Assembly: GCA_964469905.1 (NCBI GenBank)
Contig: CAYXZW010000001.1
Coordinates: 1 to 64,000, forward strand
Source: MVRV01 sp964469905
GTDB lineage: Bacteria; Desulfobacterota; Syntrophia; Syntrophales; Smithellaceae
DNA length: 64,000 bases
Direction of reading: 5' to 3'
The stretch's first letter is position 1. Each line of letters begins with the position of its first letter. Under the pieces are notes generated by a model. It did not search any database. It saw only the letters and a list, made by a program, of their open reading frames with translations, and was not told the origin of the DNA. A program made the position numbers and the translations under genes. Positions 53,407-62,306 of the stretch are shown here, in pieces.

Positions 53407-54132
53407 ATGGTGACAAAAAAGAAAGCCGTTTATCAAAGAATTTTATTGAAGTTAAGCGGAGAAGCCCTTTTAGGTAAACAATCTTCTGGGGTTGATCCAG
53501 AAGTTGCGAACTTTATCGCCGACGAGATAAAATCTCTTGCTGATCTCAAGGTGCAAATCTGCATCGTTATCGGTGGGGGAAACATATTCCGTGGTTTAGA
53601 AGCAAGTTCCAAAGGGATGGATCGCACCTCGGCCGATTATATGGGTATGCTGGCTACGGTGATCAACAGCCTGGCTCTGCAGAGTGCATTGGAAATGCGC
53701 GGCATTCCTACGCGTGTTCAATCTTCTATAGAAATGCGGGAAATTGCCGAGCCTTTTATTCAACGCAGAGCAATTCGCCATTTGGAAAAAGGTAGAATTG
53801 TTATTTTTGCCGGTGGCACCGGCAATCCATATTTTACAACAGATACGGCAGCATCTCTCCGGGCAATGGAAGTTAATGCCGATGTCATTATGAAAGCCAC
53901 AAAAGTTGATGGTGTTTATGATAGTGATCCGGTAAAAAACAATAAGGCGGTTATGTATAAAAATATTAGTTATATTGATGTCTTGACAAAGAATCTTAAA
54001 GTAATGGATGCAACTGCAATTTCTCTTTGCCGGGACAATAATCTGCCAATTATTGTCTTTAATATGCAAAAAAAAGGTAATATTCGGCGGACAATTTGCG
54101 GTGAAAAAATTGGTACTTACGTAGGAGGATAA
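53407..54132 (+). CDS. pyrH: UMP kinase
   Basis: 241 residues of the amino-acid-kinase fold: LLKLSGEALLG at the N-terminus, IVIGGGNIFRG, DRTSADYMGMLATVIN and IFAGGTGNPYFTTD. Phosphorylates UMP to UDP. Starts directly after the tsf stop codon and ends one base before frr. Confidence 0.97.
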   Translation: MVTKKKAVYQRILLKLSGEALLGKQSSGVDPEVANFIADEIKSLADLKVQICIVIGGGNIFRGLEASSKGMDRTSADYMGMLATVINSLALQSALEMRGIPTRVQSSIEMREIAEPFIQRRAIRHLEKGRIVIFAGGTGNPYFTTDTAASLRAMEVNADVIMKATKVDGVYDSDPVKNNKAVMYKNISYIDVLTKNLKVMDATAISLCRDNNLPIIVFNMQKKGNIRRTICGEKIGTYVGG

Positions 54133-54133
54133 T

Positions 54134-54691
54134 ATGAAAGATCAGATTTTTCAGAAGCTGCAAGATGACATGGAAAAGACAATATCCTCACTGGACAAGT
54201 CATTCAGTCGCGTTCGGACAGGCCGGGCGTCAGTCTCTCTGCTGGATGGAATAAAAGTTGATTATTATGGTACCCCGACGCCTATTGCTCAGGTGGCAAC
54301 ACTTTCGGTGCCGGAAAGCCGCCTAATTGTCATTGCTCCATGGGATGCAACGGTCATAGGTGCTATTGAGAAAGCAATTCAAAAATCAGATTTAGGACTG
54401 ATGCCTTCGAACGACGGGAAAATTATCCGCCTGGCTATTCCGCAATTAACTGAAGAACGCCGCAAGGAATTGGTTAAAGTAGTGAAGAAAATGGCCGAAG
54501 AAGCCAAAATAAAACTGCGCAACTCCCGCCGTGATGCCAATGAAGAATTGAAAGATTTTAAAAAGAACAGCAAAATGGCTGAAGATGAGCTATTTGCAGC
54601 ACAGGAAGAAGTTCAGAAACTGACGAATAATCGTATCGAAAAAATCGATAAGATTCTCGCAGGAAAAGAAAAAGAAATCATGGAAATTTAA
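54134..54691 (+). CDS. frr: ribosome recycling factor
   Basis: 185 residues, the normal length. Motifs SFSRVRTGRASVSLLDGIKVDYYG in the first third, LTEERRKELVK and RRDANEELK later. It splits post-termination ribosomes with EF-G. AGGAGG in the pyrH end is its ribosome-binding site. A strong terminator follows. Confidence 0.97.
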   Translation: MKDQIFQKLQDDMEKTISSLDKSFSRVRTGRASVSLLDGIKVDYYGTPTPIAQVATLSVPESRLIVIAPWDATVIGAIEKAIQKSDLGLMPSNDGKIIRLAIPQLTEERRKELVKVVKKMAEEAKIKLRNSRRDANEELKDFKKNSKMAEDELFAAQEEVQKLTNNRIEKIDKILAGKEKEIMEI

Positions 54692-54711
54692 ACAATATTT
54701 GATATTATATG

Positions 54712-54750
54712 ACAAATGGGGAGCCTCGAAAAGCTCCCCATTTGTTTTTG
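54712..54750 (+). terminator. intrinsic terminator after frr
   Basis: ACAAATGGGGAGC (54712-54724) and its exact complement GCTCCCCATTTGT (54733-54745) form a 13-base-pair stem with an eight-base loop, followed by TTTT. It closes the rpsB-tsf-pyrH-frr transcript. Confidence 0.9.
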
Positions 54751-54828
54751 AGTATACTCTCATCTCAAAGATTGAAAAGAATTGCCCTGTTTGATAGTAT
54801 CAATTAATAAAATTAGGTTTACTATTTG

Positions 54829-55584
54829 ATGAAAATTGACATGGACAACCTGCCTCAGCATATCGCCATAATCATGGATGGAAATGGCCGTTGGGCCAAA
54901 CAGCATGCTATAGGGCGAATTCGCGGACATAAAAAAGGAGCTCAAGCTGTCCGCACGGTTGTGAGATCATGTCGTGAAATTGGCATAAAACAACTGACAC
55001 TGTTTGCCTTATCTACAGAGAATCTGGGACGACCTCAGGAAGAAGTAAGTGCTTTGATGTCTCTTCTCGAGGAGTATTTATCCAAAGAATTAAAGGAATT
55101 GCATAAGCAGGAAATAAGACTCACCACTATTGGAGAAATAGATCATTTGACGGCGACGGCTCAAGAAAAGATTTTACAGGCAAAAGCCGTTACGGCCAAT
55201 AATGATCGGATGATTCTGAACCTGGCTTTGAGCTATGGCGGCAGAGATGAAATAATATTTGCCGTAAAAAAAATGCTGCACGATATTAAACACGGAACAT
55301 TAAAAACAGACGATATTAACAAGGATATGTTTGGCGGTTATCTGCAGACTGCCGGTATGCCTGATCCCGATTTATTAATTCGTACGAGCGGTGAATACCG
55401 GATCAGTAATTTTTTACTTTGGCAAATGGCCTACACGGAGCTTTATTTTACCGACGTTCTTTGGCCGGATTTTAAAAAGGAAGATCTTATGCGGGCAATT
55501 GCGGATTATCAGAAAAGGGAAAGACGTTTCGGGCTCACCAGTGAACAGATAGACAATAACAGCATAAGGATAAATCAGGACTGA
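54829..55584 (+). CDS. uppS: undecaprenyl diphosphate synthase
   Basis: 251 residues. IAIIMDGNGRWAKQ with the catalytic Asp, LTLFALSTENLGRP, and RTSGEYRISNFLLWQMAYTEL are the cis-prenyltransferase motifs. It makes the C55 lipid carrier for peptidoglycan and LPS precursors, including the carrier used by the arn pathway. The ATG at 54829 is preceded by an in-frame TTG; the ribosome-binding site is weak. Followed after two bases by cdsA. Confidence 0.96.
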   Translation: MKIDMDNLPQHIAIIMDGNGRWAKQHAIGRIRGHKKGAQAVRTVVRSCREIGIKQLTLFALSTENLGRPQEEVSALMSLLEEYLSKELKELHKQEIRLTTIGEIDHLTATAQEKILQAKAVTANNDRMILNLALSYGGRDEIIFAVKKMLHDIKHGTLKTDDINKDMFGGYLQTAGMPDPDLLIRTSGEYRISNFLLWQMAYTELYFTDVLWPDFKKEDLMRAIADYQKRERRFGLTSEQIDNNSIRINQD

Positions 55585-55586
55585 CT

Positions 55587-56396
55587 ATGACTAATTCCCT
55601 TTTAACAAGATGGCTCACCGGTTTGATATTCGCTGCTGTAATCTTTGTTGTTATTGTTTTTGCACCTCCCGTCATTCTGGCTTTGTTAATAGTGCTGATT
55701 GCTGCCGGCGGGATATGGGAGTATAATAACATAATATTTGGGAAAGGTTTTTTAACGGAAAAGATTGAAGGAACTGTTTTTGCGGTATTAATTCCTTTTG
55801 TTGTGTATTTTGGCGACAGTCAAATGCTTCTTGCTACCCTTGCTTTCTGTATATTGGCCACGTTTATTATTTTTTTAGGTTCCGTTAAAGAGGCATCCTT
55901 TGATGTTGTGTCTGTTGCCAAAGTCATTTTTGGTTTGATGTATATACCGTTTTTGCTTTCGCACTTTATTTTGCTCAGAGGCTTGGATCAAGGAGTTTTA
56001 TGGGTTTTGTTTGTCCTGGTTTTAGCATTTGCGGGTGATATAACGGCCTTATATATAGGTAAATATTTCGGCAAAAATAAATTGAGCCCCTTAATCAGTC
56101 CTGGTAAGACGGTAGAGGGTACAATCGGATTATTTCTGGGAAGTACCGCAGCCTGCCTGATTTTTGGTTATTTCTTTTTTCCCTGTGTATCTTTATTAAA
56201 AATTGGCATTCTTGCTTTTATCGGCAGTATTATCGGTCAGCTCGGAGACCTCTGCGAATCGGCAATAAAAAGAAATTACGGTCTGAAGGATGCCAGTTCG
56301 CTACTACCCGGTCACGGCGGCTTGATGGATCGATTGGATTGTCTTCTTTTCATTGCTCCCTTCGTTTATTATTATCGAATTTATGTGATTGGATAA
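55587..56396 (+). CDS. cdsA: phosphatidate cytidylyltransferase
   Basis: 269 residues, about eight membrane spans. The C-terminal signature with KRNYGLKDASSLLPGHGG and MDRLD is diagnostic; SPGKTVEGTIGLFLGS precedes it. It makes CDP-diacylglycerol for phospholipid synthesis. It ends directly at the ATG of dxr. Confidence 0.96.
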   Translation: MTNSLLTRWLTGLIFAAVIFVVIVFAPPVILALLIVLIAAGGIWEYNNIIFGKGFLTEKIEGTVFAVLIPFVVYFGDSQMLLATLAFCILATFIIFLGSVKEASFDVVSVAKVIFGLMYIPFLLSHFILLRGLDQGVLWVLFVLVLAFAGDITALYIGKYFGKNKLSPLISPGKTVEGTIGLFLGSTAACLIFGYFFFPCVSLLKIGILAFIGSIIGQLGDLCESAIKRNYGLKDASSLLPGHGGLMDRLDCLLFIAPFVYYYRIYVIG

Positions 56397-57560
56397 ATGA
56401 AAAAAATAACAGTTTTAGGATCAACTGGTTCAATTGGTGTCAATGCTCTGGATGTTATCGAAAGCAACCCCCAAAGATTCCAGGTCGTAGCGTTGGCTGC
56501 GGGTACAAATATTCAATTGTTGAAAAAACAAATTGAAAGATTTCGGCCGCAGGTAGTTTCTGTCAGCTCCGAACAAACAGCTTATGAACTGAAAAAAAAT
56601 TTGTCCCCAAAAAATAGGACAAAGATTGTTTCACAAACAGCAGGGTTGAGGGAAGTAGCGGCATTTGCCCAGGCCGATATAGTTATCTCCGCCATATCCG
56701 GAGCAGCCGGTCTTATTCCCACCCTGGCAGCCATTGAAGCGAAAAAAGATATTGCTTTGGCCAATAAAGAAACAATGGTTATGGCCGGTGATATCGTAAC
56801 AAAAAAAGCCAAAAAAAATGGTGTTAAAATCCTCCCGGTAGACAGTGAACACAGTGCTATTTTTCAGTGTTTACAGGGACAGAATTATAATAATATTAGT
56901 AAAATTGTATTAACCGCCTCCGGCGGTCCTTTCTTTAAGTATAAAAAAAGTGATCTGAAAAAGGTTACTCTTAAACAGACACTCAAACATCCTCAATGGA
57001 AAATGGGAAGGAAAATCACCGTTGATTCTGCGTCAATGATGAATAAAGGGCTGGAAGTGATCGAGGCCAAATGGCTGTTTAATCTCGATATTAATAGAAT
57101 TGAAGTTTTAATTCATCCCCAGAGCATAGTGCATTCGCTAGTGGAATTTGTTGATGGGGCGTTATTAGCTCAAATGGGGATTCCGGATATGAGAACTCCG
57201 ATTGCTTATGCCTTGACGTATCCCGAAAGGATTAATAATGAGCTACCGCTTTTAGATCTTGTGAAAGCAAAAAATCTGGAATTTTATCAGCCGGATGTAA
57301 AGAAGTTTCCCTGCCTGCGACTGGCTTACGAAGCCGGTATTTGTGGAGGCACAATGCCGGCTGTTCTAAATGCAGCCAATGAAATTGCTGTCGAGGCTTT
57401 TCTGAAAGAGAAAATTAAATTTGTTGATTTACCGAGGATAATTGATAAAGTTCTTAACATGCATACGTCCGTTAACGAACCTTCACTGGTGGATATTTTA
57501 CATGCTGACGAGTGGGCACGGGCTATAACAAAAGAGTTATTAGAAAGGATTACATTTTGA
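56397..57560 (+). CDS. dxr: 1-deoxy-D-xylulose 5-phosphate reductoisomerase
   Basis: 387 residues. NADPH motif LGSTGSIGVNALDV (5-18), metal and substrate site LPVDSEHSAIFQCL, and DSASMMNKGLEVIEA. Second step of the MEP isoprenoid pathway, feeding uppS. Its last codons overlap the TTG start of rseP. Confidence 0.97.
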   Translation: MKKITVLGSTGSIGVNALDVIESNPQRFQVVALAAGTNIQLLKKQIERFRPQVVSVSSEQTAYELKKNLSPKNRTKIVSQTAGLREVAAFAQADIVISAISGAAGLIPTLAAIEAKKDIALANKETMVMAGDIVTKKAKKNGVKILPVDSEHSAIFQCLQGQNYNNISKIVLTASGGPFFKYKKSDLKKVTLKQTLKHPQWKMGRKITVDSASMMNKGLEVIEAKWLFNLDINRIEVLIHPQSIVHSLVEFVDGALLAQMGIPDMRTPIAYALTYPERINNELPLLDLVKAKNLEFYQPDVKKFPCLRLAYEAGICGGTMPAVLNAANEIAVEAFLKEKIKFVDLPRIIDKVLNMHTSVNEPSLVDILHADEWARAITKELLERITF

Positions 57561-58648
57561 TAAGTTTATTATCTGTTATCGTATTGCTGGGTGTGTTGAT
57601 TTTCATTCATGAATTGGGACATTTTCTGGCAGCTAGAATCGGTGGTGTCGGAGTGCTTAAATTTTCGCTCGGTTTCGGCCCGAAAATAATTGGCAAAAAA
57701 ATCGGAGAGACGGAATATGTGCTCTCCTGGATACCTTTAGGTGGTTTTGTTAAGTTATTGGGTGAATCCGATGACCAGACGCTCTCTCCTGAGGATGAAA
57801 AAAGGTCTTTTCTTAAGCAGCCGACCTGGAAGAAGATGCTGATTGTCCTGGCCGGTCCTGTTTTTAATTTTCTGCTGGCTTTGGTTATATTCTTTATTGT
57901 TTTTATGAACGGTGTACCGAATCTGACCACTGAAATCGGTGAAGTACAAAAAAACTCAGCAGCATATAATGCCGGTCTGATCAGCGGTGATAAAATAATT
58001 GCCATAGATGGCAAAGCCATCCGGCATTGGGAGGATTTACGGCCGATTATTGCCGAAGGAAAAGGCAAAGAAGCGGAAATTGTCGTCGAAAGAAACACAC
58101 AGAAAAAACAATTATTAATCAAACCAATGGCCGCCAAATCCAAAAACGTATTTGGCGAAGAAATATCTACATATCTAATTGGAGTTTCTCCTTCCGGCAA
58201 AACAGTTGTAGAGAGAAAGAATCCCTGGGAAGCCTCTATTGCCGCTTTGGAGAAAACCTGGGAATTCAGCAAATTGACCGTTCTTGCCGTTGTAAAAATG
58301 GTGGAGGGTACAATTTCGCCGCGAACGCTGGGGGGGCCGATCTTTATTGCGCAAGTTGCCGGAGCTCAGGTAAAAGAAGGCATTATTCCATTTATTCTTT
58401 TTATGGCATTGCTTTCGATCAACTTAGGAGTTATAAACCTTTTTCCCATTCCTGTTCTCGATGGTGGCCATATCATGTTTTATGCAATCGAAATGGTAAT
58501 GCGAAGAGAGATAAGTTTGAAAGTAAAGGAATTTGCTCAGCAGATAGGATTCGCCGTTTTAGCCATGTTGATGATTTTCGTAATTATGATTGATATTGAG
58601 CGGATGAACTTACCCATAATCAGTGATATATTAAAATATTTTAAATGA
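57557..58648 (+). CDS. rseP: RIP metalloprotease RseP (site-2 protease)
   Basis: 363 residues from a TTG start that overlaps the dxr stop (TTGA), with AAAGGA upstream. HExxH in FIHELGHFLAAR (N-terminal span), one PDZ domain (about 120-200), and the second zinc motif PVLDGGHIMFY. E. coli RseP has two PDZ domains and about 450 residues; the shorter one-PDZ form is common in other phyla. It cuts membrane-bound anti-sigma factors and remnant signal peptides. Confidence 0.94.
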   Translation: MISLLSVIVLLGVLIFIHELGHFLAARIGGVGVLKFSLGFGPKIIGKKIGETEYVLSWIPLGGFVKLLGESDDQTLSPEDEKRSFLKQPTWKKMLIVLAGPVFNFLLALVIFFIVFMNGVPNLTTEIGEVQKNSAAYNAGLISGDKIIAIDGKAIRHWEDLRPIIAEGKGKEAEIVVERNTQKKQLLIKPMAAKSKNVFGEEISTYLIGVSPSGKTVVERKNPWEASIAALEKTWEFSKLTVLAVVKMVEGTISPRTLGGPIFIAQVAGAQVKEGIIPFILFMALLSINLGVINLFPIPVLDGGHIMFYAIEMVMRREISLKVKEFAQQIGFAVLAMLMIFVIMIDIERMNLPIISDILKYFK

Positions 58649-58649
58649 T

Positions 58650-59351
58650 ATGTTAACTCTAGCAATCGATACTTCTTTTAAGACCGTCGCAGTTGCTTTA
58701 ATGCAGGATGATAACATCCTGTATGATGCTGTTATTAATAATGCTTTAAATCATTCAGAAACGTTGCTTCCCGCCATAGATGATGCATGCAGACAGTTAA
58801 GATTAAAAATTGATGACATTGATTTATTTGCCTGCACTCTGGGGCCCGGCTCATTTACAGGACTGCGTGTTGGTGTCAGCACTCTGAAAGGGTTATTATT
58901 CGCATCGGGCAAACCTGCTGTCGGAGTCTCATCGCTGGCAGCCCTTGCTTTAAATGTAACAGATAATGATGCTTTGATTTGTTCAGTAATGGATGCCGGT
59001 CGTGGCCATGTTTATACTGCTTCTTACAGATACAATGATAATGGATTATTGCGGCAACTGAACCCGGAAACTGTTGTTGATCCACGGGATATTTCACTGG
59101 ATCATGATCAGGCTATGGTTTTTGTGGGCGACGGCGCAATTAAATACCATGATCTTTTTACGCAGAAGAACGGAAAAGTAAAGATTACCGAAACTACAAA
59201 GCAGTATATAAGAGGTTCCGCAGTTGGTGTTCTAGGTCATGAAAAATTTCGCCATAAAGAATTGCTCAATCCCGCTAATTTTGTTCCTGTTTATCTGCGG
59301 CCTGCGGATGCCAAGCCTGGTAAGCCGTTGTTCAACAATAAGCCGCAGTAA
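58650..59351 (+). CDS. tsaB: tRNA threonylcarbamoyladenosine synthesis protein TsaB
   Basis: 233 residues of the ASKHA fold: LAIDTSFKTVAVAL at the N-terminus, HSETLLPAIDD, and CTLGPGSFTGLRVGVSTLKGL. It is the scaffold partner of TsaD for t6A37 in tRNA. Starts one base after rseP. The segment around residues 150-200 is less conserved, as usual. Confidence 0.95.
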   Translation: MLTLAIDTSFKTVAVALMQDDNILYDAVINNALNHSETLLPAIDDACRQLRLKIDDIDLFACTLGPGSFTGLRVGVSTLKGLLFASGKPAVGVSSLAALALNVTDNDALICSVMDAGRGHVYTASYRYNDNGLLRQLNPETVVDPRDISLDHDQAMVFVGDGAIKYHDLFTQKNGKVKITETTKQYIRGSAVGVLGHEKFRHKELLNPANFVPVYLRPADAKPGKPLFNNKPQ

Positions 59352-59352
59352 A

Positions 59353-59456
59353 GAACAAGGGGTTGCAACCACCGCTAAAGGGTGGCAAGACCCCTTGCTC
59401 TAATATAATGGTCTTGCCACACGCATGAGTGATTGTTTTGTAACGGCCCCTAAGAG
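59353..59456. repeat. nested inverted repeats upstream of the DUF362 gene
   Basis: Segment A (59353-59373, GAACAAGGGGTTGCAACCACC) can pair with segment B (59381-59400, GGTGGCAAGACCCCTTGCTC). Segment B, by GTGGCAAGACC (59382-59392), can instead pair exactly with segment C (59410-59420, GGTCTTGCCAC). The two folds exclude each other. The right end (about 59427-59455) resembles 61443-61472. Its last bases AAGAGGTG serve as the ribosome-binding site of the next gene. Confidence 0.65.
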
Positions 59457-59468
59457 GTGATTTGAAAA

Positions 59469-60491
59469 ATGAATAAATCAATTCAATTCCAAAAATGCTC
59501 TGCCAGTGAAGAATCAAGGTTAACGGCGCTTAAAGACGTTTTAGAAAAAACTAAGAAACCATTTAAAAGTGGTGACAGCGTAGGGATCAAACTGCACTGG
59601 GGTGAAACAGGCAATAAAAATTATCTTTCGCCGGTTTATGCCCGGGAAATTGTGAAATGGCTTAAATCCGAAGGCATAAAACCATTTATTGTTGATACGA
59701 CAGTCCTGTATTCCGGTGGGCGCCGCGATGGTCATGATTCGTTAAACACGGCCGCAAAGCACGGTTTCACCGAAGAATATTTAGGCTGCAAGGTTATAAT
59801 TGGTGATGGATTGGATGGAAAAAGCGTAATTGATCTGCCTGCCGGTTTTCAGCATTTTGCAACTGTGCAGACAGCAAAAGTTGTGCAGGATGCTGATGGC
59901 TTCGTGATTCTTTCTCATTTTAAGGGACATATGGAAGCTGGATTCGGTGGTTCGATAAAGAACATGTCCATGGGTTTTGCTTCTCGAGCACAAAAACAGC
60001 GCATGCATGCGGATGCCAAACCGAAACTCATTCAGAAGAAATGCATAAAATGCGGCGAGTGTGTTGATGTCTGTCCGACTGAGGCGGCAACAATGGCCGA
60101 AAATAATTTTCCTGTTTATGACCCGGTCAAATGCATCGGCTGTGCCCAGTGCATTGCCATGTGTCCTGAGACTGCACTAAAGATAATATGGGATACTGAT
60201 ATTAATGTATTTCAGGAGAAACTGGTGGAAACTGCTGCCGCAGTATGGAAAATAATTAAAAATAAAACTGTGGTTATCAATGCAGTAATTGAAATTGTGT
60301 CGGAATGTGACTGTCTGCCGGGAAACCATCCTAAAATTGCCGAAGATCAAGGATTTCTCAGCGCTTACCATCCCGTTCTGGCTGATGCCGAAGCAATCAA
60401 GCTGACTGGCGCCGCGCCTTTTGATCAAGCACACCCAAATATACCCTGGCAGCGGCAGTTTGAATATGCCAAAGAAATAGGGTTTGTTTGA
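59469..60491 (+). CDS. DUF362 protein with two [4Fe-4S] ferredoxin clusters
   Basis: 340 residues. DUF362 domain (about 35-190) with VGIKLHWGETGNKNYL and SHFKGHMEAGFGGSIKNMSMG, then a 2x[4Fe-4S] ferredoxin domain (about 190-245) with CIKCGECVDVCPTEA and CIGCAQCIAMCPETA. No signal peptide, so cytoplasmic. The family is common in anaerobes; its reaction is not established, though electron transfer is clear from the clusters. A TGA seven bases before the next gene's ATG suggests coupling. Confidence 0.9.
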   Translation: MNKSIQFQKCSASEESRLTALKDVLEKTKKPFKSGDSVGIKLHWGETGNKNYLSPVYAREIVKWLKSEGIKPFIVDTTVLYSGGRRDGHDSLNTAAKHGFTEEYLGCKVIIGDGLDGKSVIDLPAGFQHFATVQTAKVVQDADGFVILSHFKGHMEAGFGGSIKNMSMGFASRAQKQRMHADAKPKLIQKKCIKCGECVDVCPTEAATMAENNFPVYDPVKCIGCAQCIAMCPETALKIIWDTDINVFQEKLVETAAAVWKIIKNKTVVINAVIEIVSECDCLPGNHPKIAEDQGFLSAYHPVLADAEAIKLTGAAPFDQAHPNIPWQRQFEYAKEIGFV

Positions 60492-60498
60492 TTCTCTG

Positions 60499-61323
60499 AT
60501 GATATGTTTGAAACGCTTATTCCTGCTGGTATTAGTATTATTCTCCTGCACCGGCTTGGAGCAGGCGACTGCTGAACTGCAACAAAGTTCATCATTCCTC
60601 CTTTTAAAGACTACAAAGGCGCCGATATCAAATATAAAAATTATTAATATTTTCCCCCACGACCCGGAATCTTATACCCAGGGTTTAGTCTATCATCAAG
60701 GATATTTATACGAATCCACCGGCTTAAAAGGCAAATCTGTTTTAAAAAAGATGGAAATTAAATCGGGAAAAGTAATCAAAATAATTAAGCTACGGGAAAA
60801 ATATTTTGGCGAAGGCATGGCCATTCTGGACAATAAGATTTATCAGCTTACCTGGCAGAATCAAACCGGCTTAATTTATGATTTATCGAGCTTCCGGGAA
60901 ATGGGGAAGTTTTATTATTCAGGCGAGGGGTGGGGATTGACCACCGATGAAAAATCTTTAATTCTGAGTAATGGCACTTCTGTTATCACCTATCTGAATT
61001 CAAAATCATTTAAAGTTATCCGCAAAATCATTGTGCAGGATGGTGAAATGCCGGTGAACAATCTCAATGAATTGGAATTTGTCCGGGGAGAAATCTGGGC
61101 TAATGTTTTCCAGGAAGATGTCATTGCCCGTATTTCACCGCAAACAGGCAATGTATTAGGCTGGATTGATCTGAGCCAACTAAATTCATTGCTTCCCCAT
61201 TCAGAAAGAAAAGATGTTTTAAACGGAATTGCTTACGATCTGGAAGGTGACAGATTATTTATTACCGGAAAATTCTGGCCAAAATTATTTGAAATTAAAG
61301 TGCAAAATCAGAATCAGCATTAA
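60499..61323 (+). CDS. glutaminyl-peptide cyclotransferase (beta-propeller type), exported
   Basis: 274 residues from the ATG at 60499. An N-terminal hydrophobic signal (LKRLFLLVLVLFSC, possibly a lipoprotein signal, although the box is imperfect) is followed by a five-bladed propeller: NIFPHDPESYTQGLVYHQG, ESTGLKGKSVL, LTWQNQTGLIYD and LNELEFVRGEIWANV. These enzymes form pyroglutamate at the N-terminus of exported peptides. A TTG five codons upstream is an alternative start. Confidence 0.9.
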   Translation: MICLKRLFLLVLVLFSCTGLEQATAELQQSSSFLLLKTTKAPISNIKIINIFPHDPESYTQGLVYHQGYLYESTGLKGKSVLKKMEIKSGKVIKIIKLREKYFGEGMAILDNKIYQLTWQNQTGLIYDLSSFREMGKFYYSGEGWGLTTDEKSLILSNGTSVITYLNSKSFKVIRKIIVQDGEMPVNNLNELEFVRGEIWANVFQEDVIARISPQTGNVLGWIDLSQLNSLLPHSERKDVLNGIAYDLEGDRLFITGKFWPKLFEIKVQNQNQH

Positions 61324-61372
61324 TTATCCCTCAACTATATTCCCTTGACCCCAGAATCATTATCAATTATAA

Positions 61373-61472
61373 GCCGTCTAGCAAAAGCAAACGGCATAAG
61401 GAGCCGTAACAAAATACCGAAAATGAATAAGTATTTTCGCCAGTAGAGCGATTATTTCGTAACAGCTCCTAA
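61373..61472. repeat. palindromic intergenic element upstream of adk
   Basis: Outer arms GGAGCCGTAACAAAATA (from 61400) and the complement of TATTTCGTAACAGCTCC (to 61469) match at 14 of 17 positions. An inner perfect pair CGAAAAT (61418-61424) / ATTTTCG (61433-61439) has an eight-base loop. A short GCCGT/ACGGC pair lies at the left end. The right arm is related to 59427-59455. Confidence 0.65.
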
Positions 61473-61515
61473 GCGCAGTTTATTTAATTAAAACATTAAG
61501 CAAGTGGAGGAAATC

Positions 61516-62163
61516 ATGAAAATAGTTTTATTGGGTGCTCCCGGAGCAGGGAAGGGTACAGTGGCTAAACTTTTGACCGAATATGACGGGTCTGTCCAGA
61601 TATCTACCGGTGATATTTTACGCGCCGCCGTTAAACAAGGATCGGAATTAGGAAAGAAAGCCAAAGATTATATGGACAGAGGAGACCTTGTACCCGATTC
61701 TTTGATCATGCAGATTATGGAAGCACGCCTGCAGGAGCCGGATTGTCAAAATGGATTTATCCTGGATGGTTTTCCCCGAACAATACCCCAGGCCGCAGAG
61801 CTAAAGCAGTTGCTGATAAAGCTGGGAATTAAAATGAATTTTGTTGCCAATCTGGATGTGCCCCGCGATGTTATTTTAGATCGGCTTACGACCCGAAGAA
61901 CCTGCTCCAATTCTTCGTGCCAGGAAATTTACAATGTTAAAAGTAATCCCCCGGCCGAAGGCGGCAAATGCAAAAAATGCGGCAGCCCGGTTATTCAGAG
62001 GGCCGATGAAACGGAAGAGGCAATTACCAACCGCCTCACAACTTATAATAATAAAACTGCTCCGCTGATTGGTTTTTATGAAAAAGAAGGATTGCTCAGG
62101 AATTTCCTCTCTCTGAGCTCGAAAGATACTGTTGAAGAAATTAAGAAAGCGCTAAAAAGTTAG
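61516..62163 (+). CDS. adk: adenylate kinase
   Basis: 215 residues. P-loop LLGAPGAGKGT (5-15), ISTGDILRAA, ILDGFPRT, and a LID domain with four cysteines (CSNSSC and CKKC), so it is the long, zinc-binding type. It balances AMP, ADP and ATP. The ATG follows a GGAGG site. The first Cys pair is spaced by four residues rather than the common two. Confidence 0.96.
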   Translation: MKIVLLGAPGAGKGTVAKLLTEYDGSVQISTGDILRAAVKQGSELGKKAKDYMDRGDLVPDSLIMQIMEARLQEPDCQNGFILDGFPRTIPQAAELKQLLIKLGIKMNFVANLDVPRDVILDRLTTRRTCSNSSCQEIYNVKSNPPAEGGKCKKCGSPVIQRADETEEAITNRLTTYNNKTAPLIGFYEKEGLLRNFLSLSSKDTVEEIKKALKS

Positions 62164-62184
62164 TGTGGTAAATGAATATTCTCG

Positions 62185-62306
62185 GCGACCTCATAAAAAG
62201 ATCCAGAGAAGGCGCGCAAATCACGAGGAATGAGGCGTACTATTTACGTACTCCGCAGACGAGGGATGCAGCGTAACGCCGTATATGGACTTTTTAAGAG
62301 GTAGCC
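62185..62306. repeat. palindromic dispersed repeat, copy 2
   Basis: Inverted ends CGACCTCATAAAAAG (62186-62200) and CTTTTTAAGAGGTAG (62290-62304). The body (GGCGCGCAAATCACGAGG, then AATGAGGCGTACTATTTACG and ACGAGGGATGCAGCGTAACG) is related in reverse orientation to the element at 11592-11750. The right end supplies AGAGG, the ribosome-binding site of the helicase gene. It contains the small palindrome GTAC-TATTTAC-GTAC. Confidence 0.7.
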
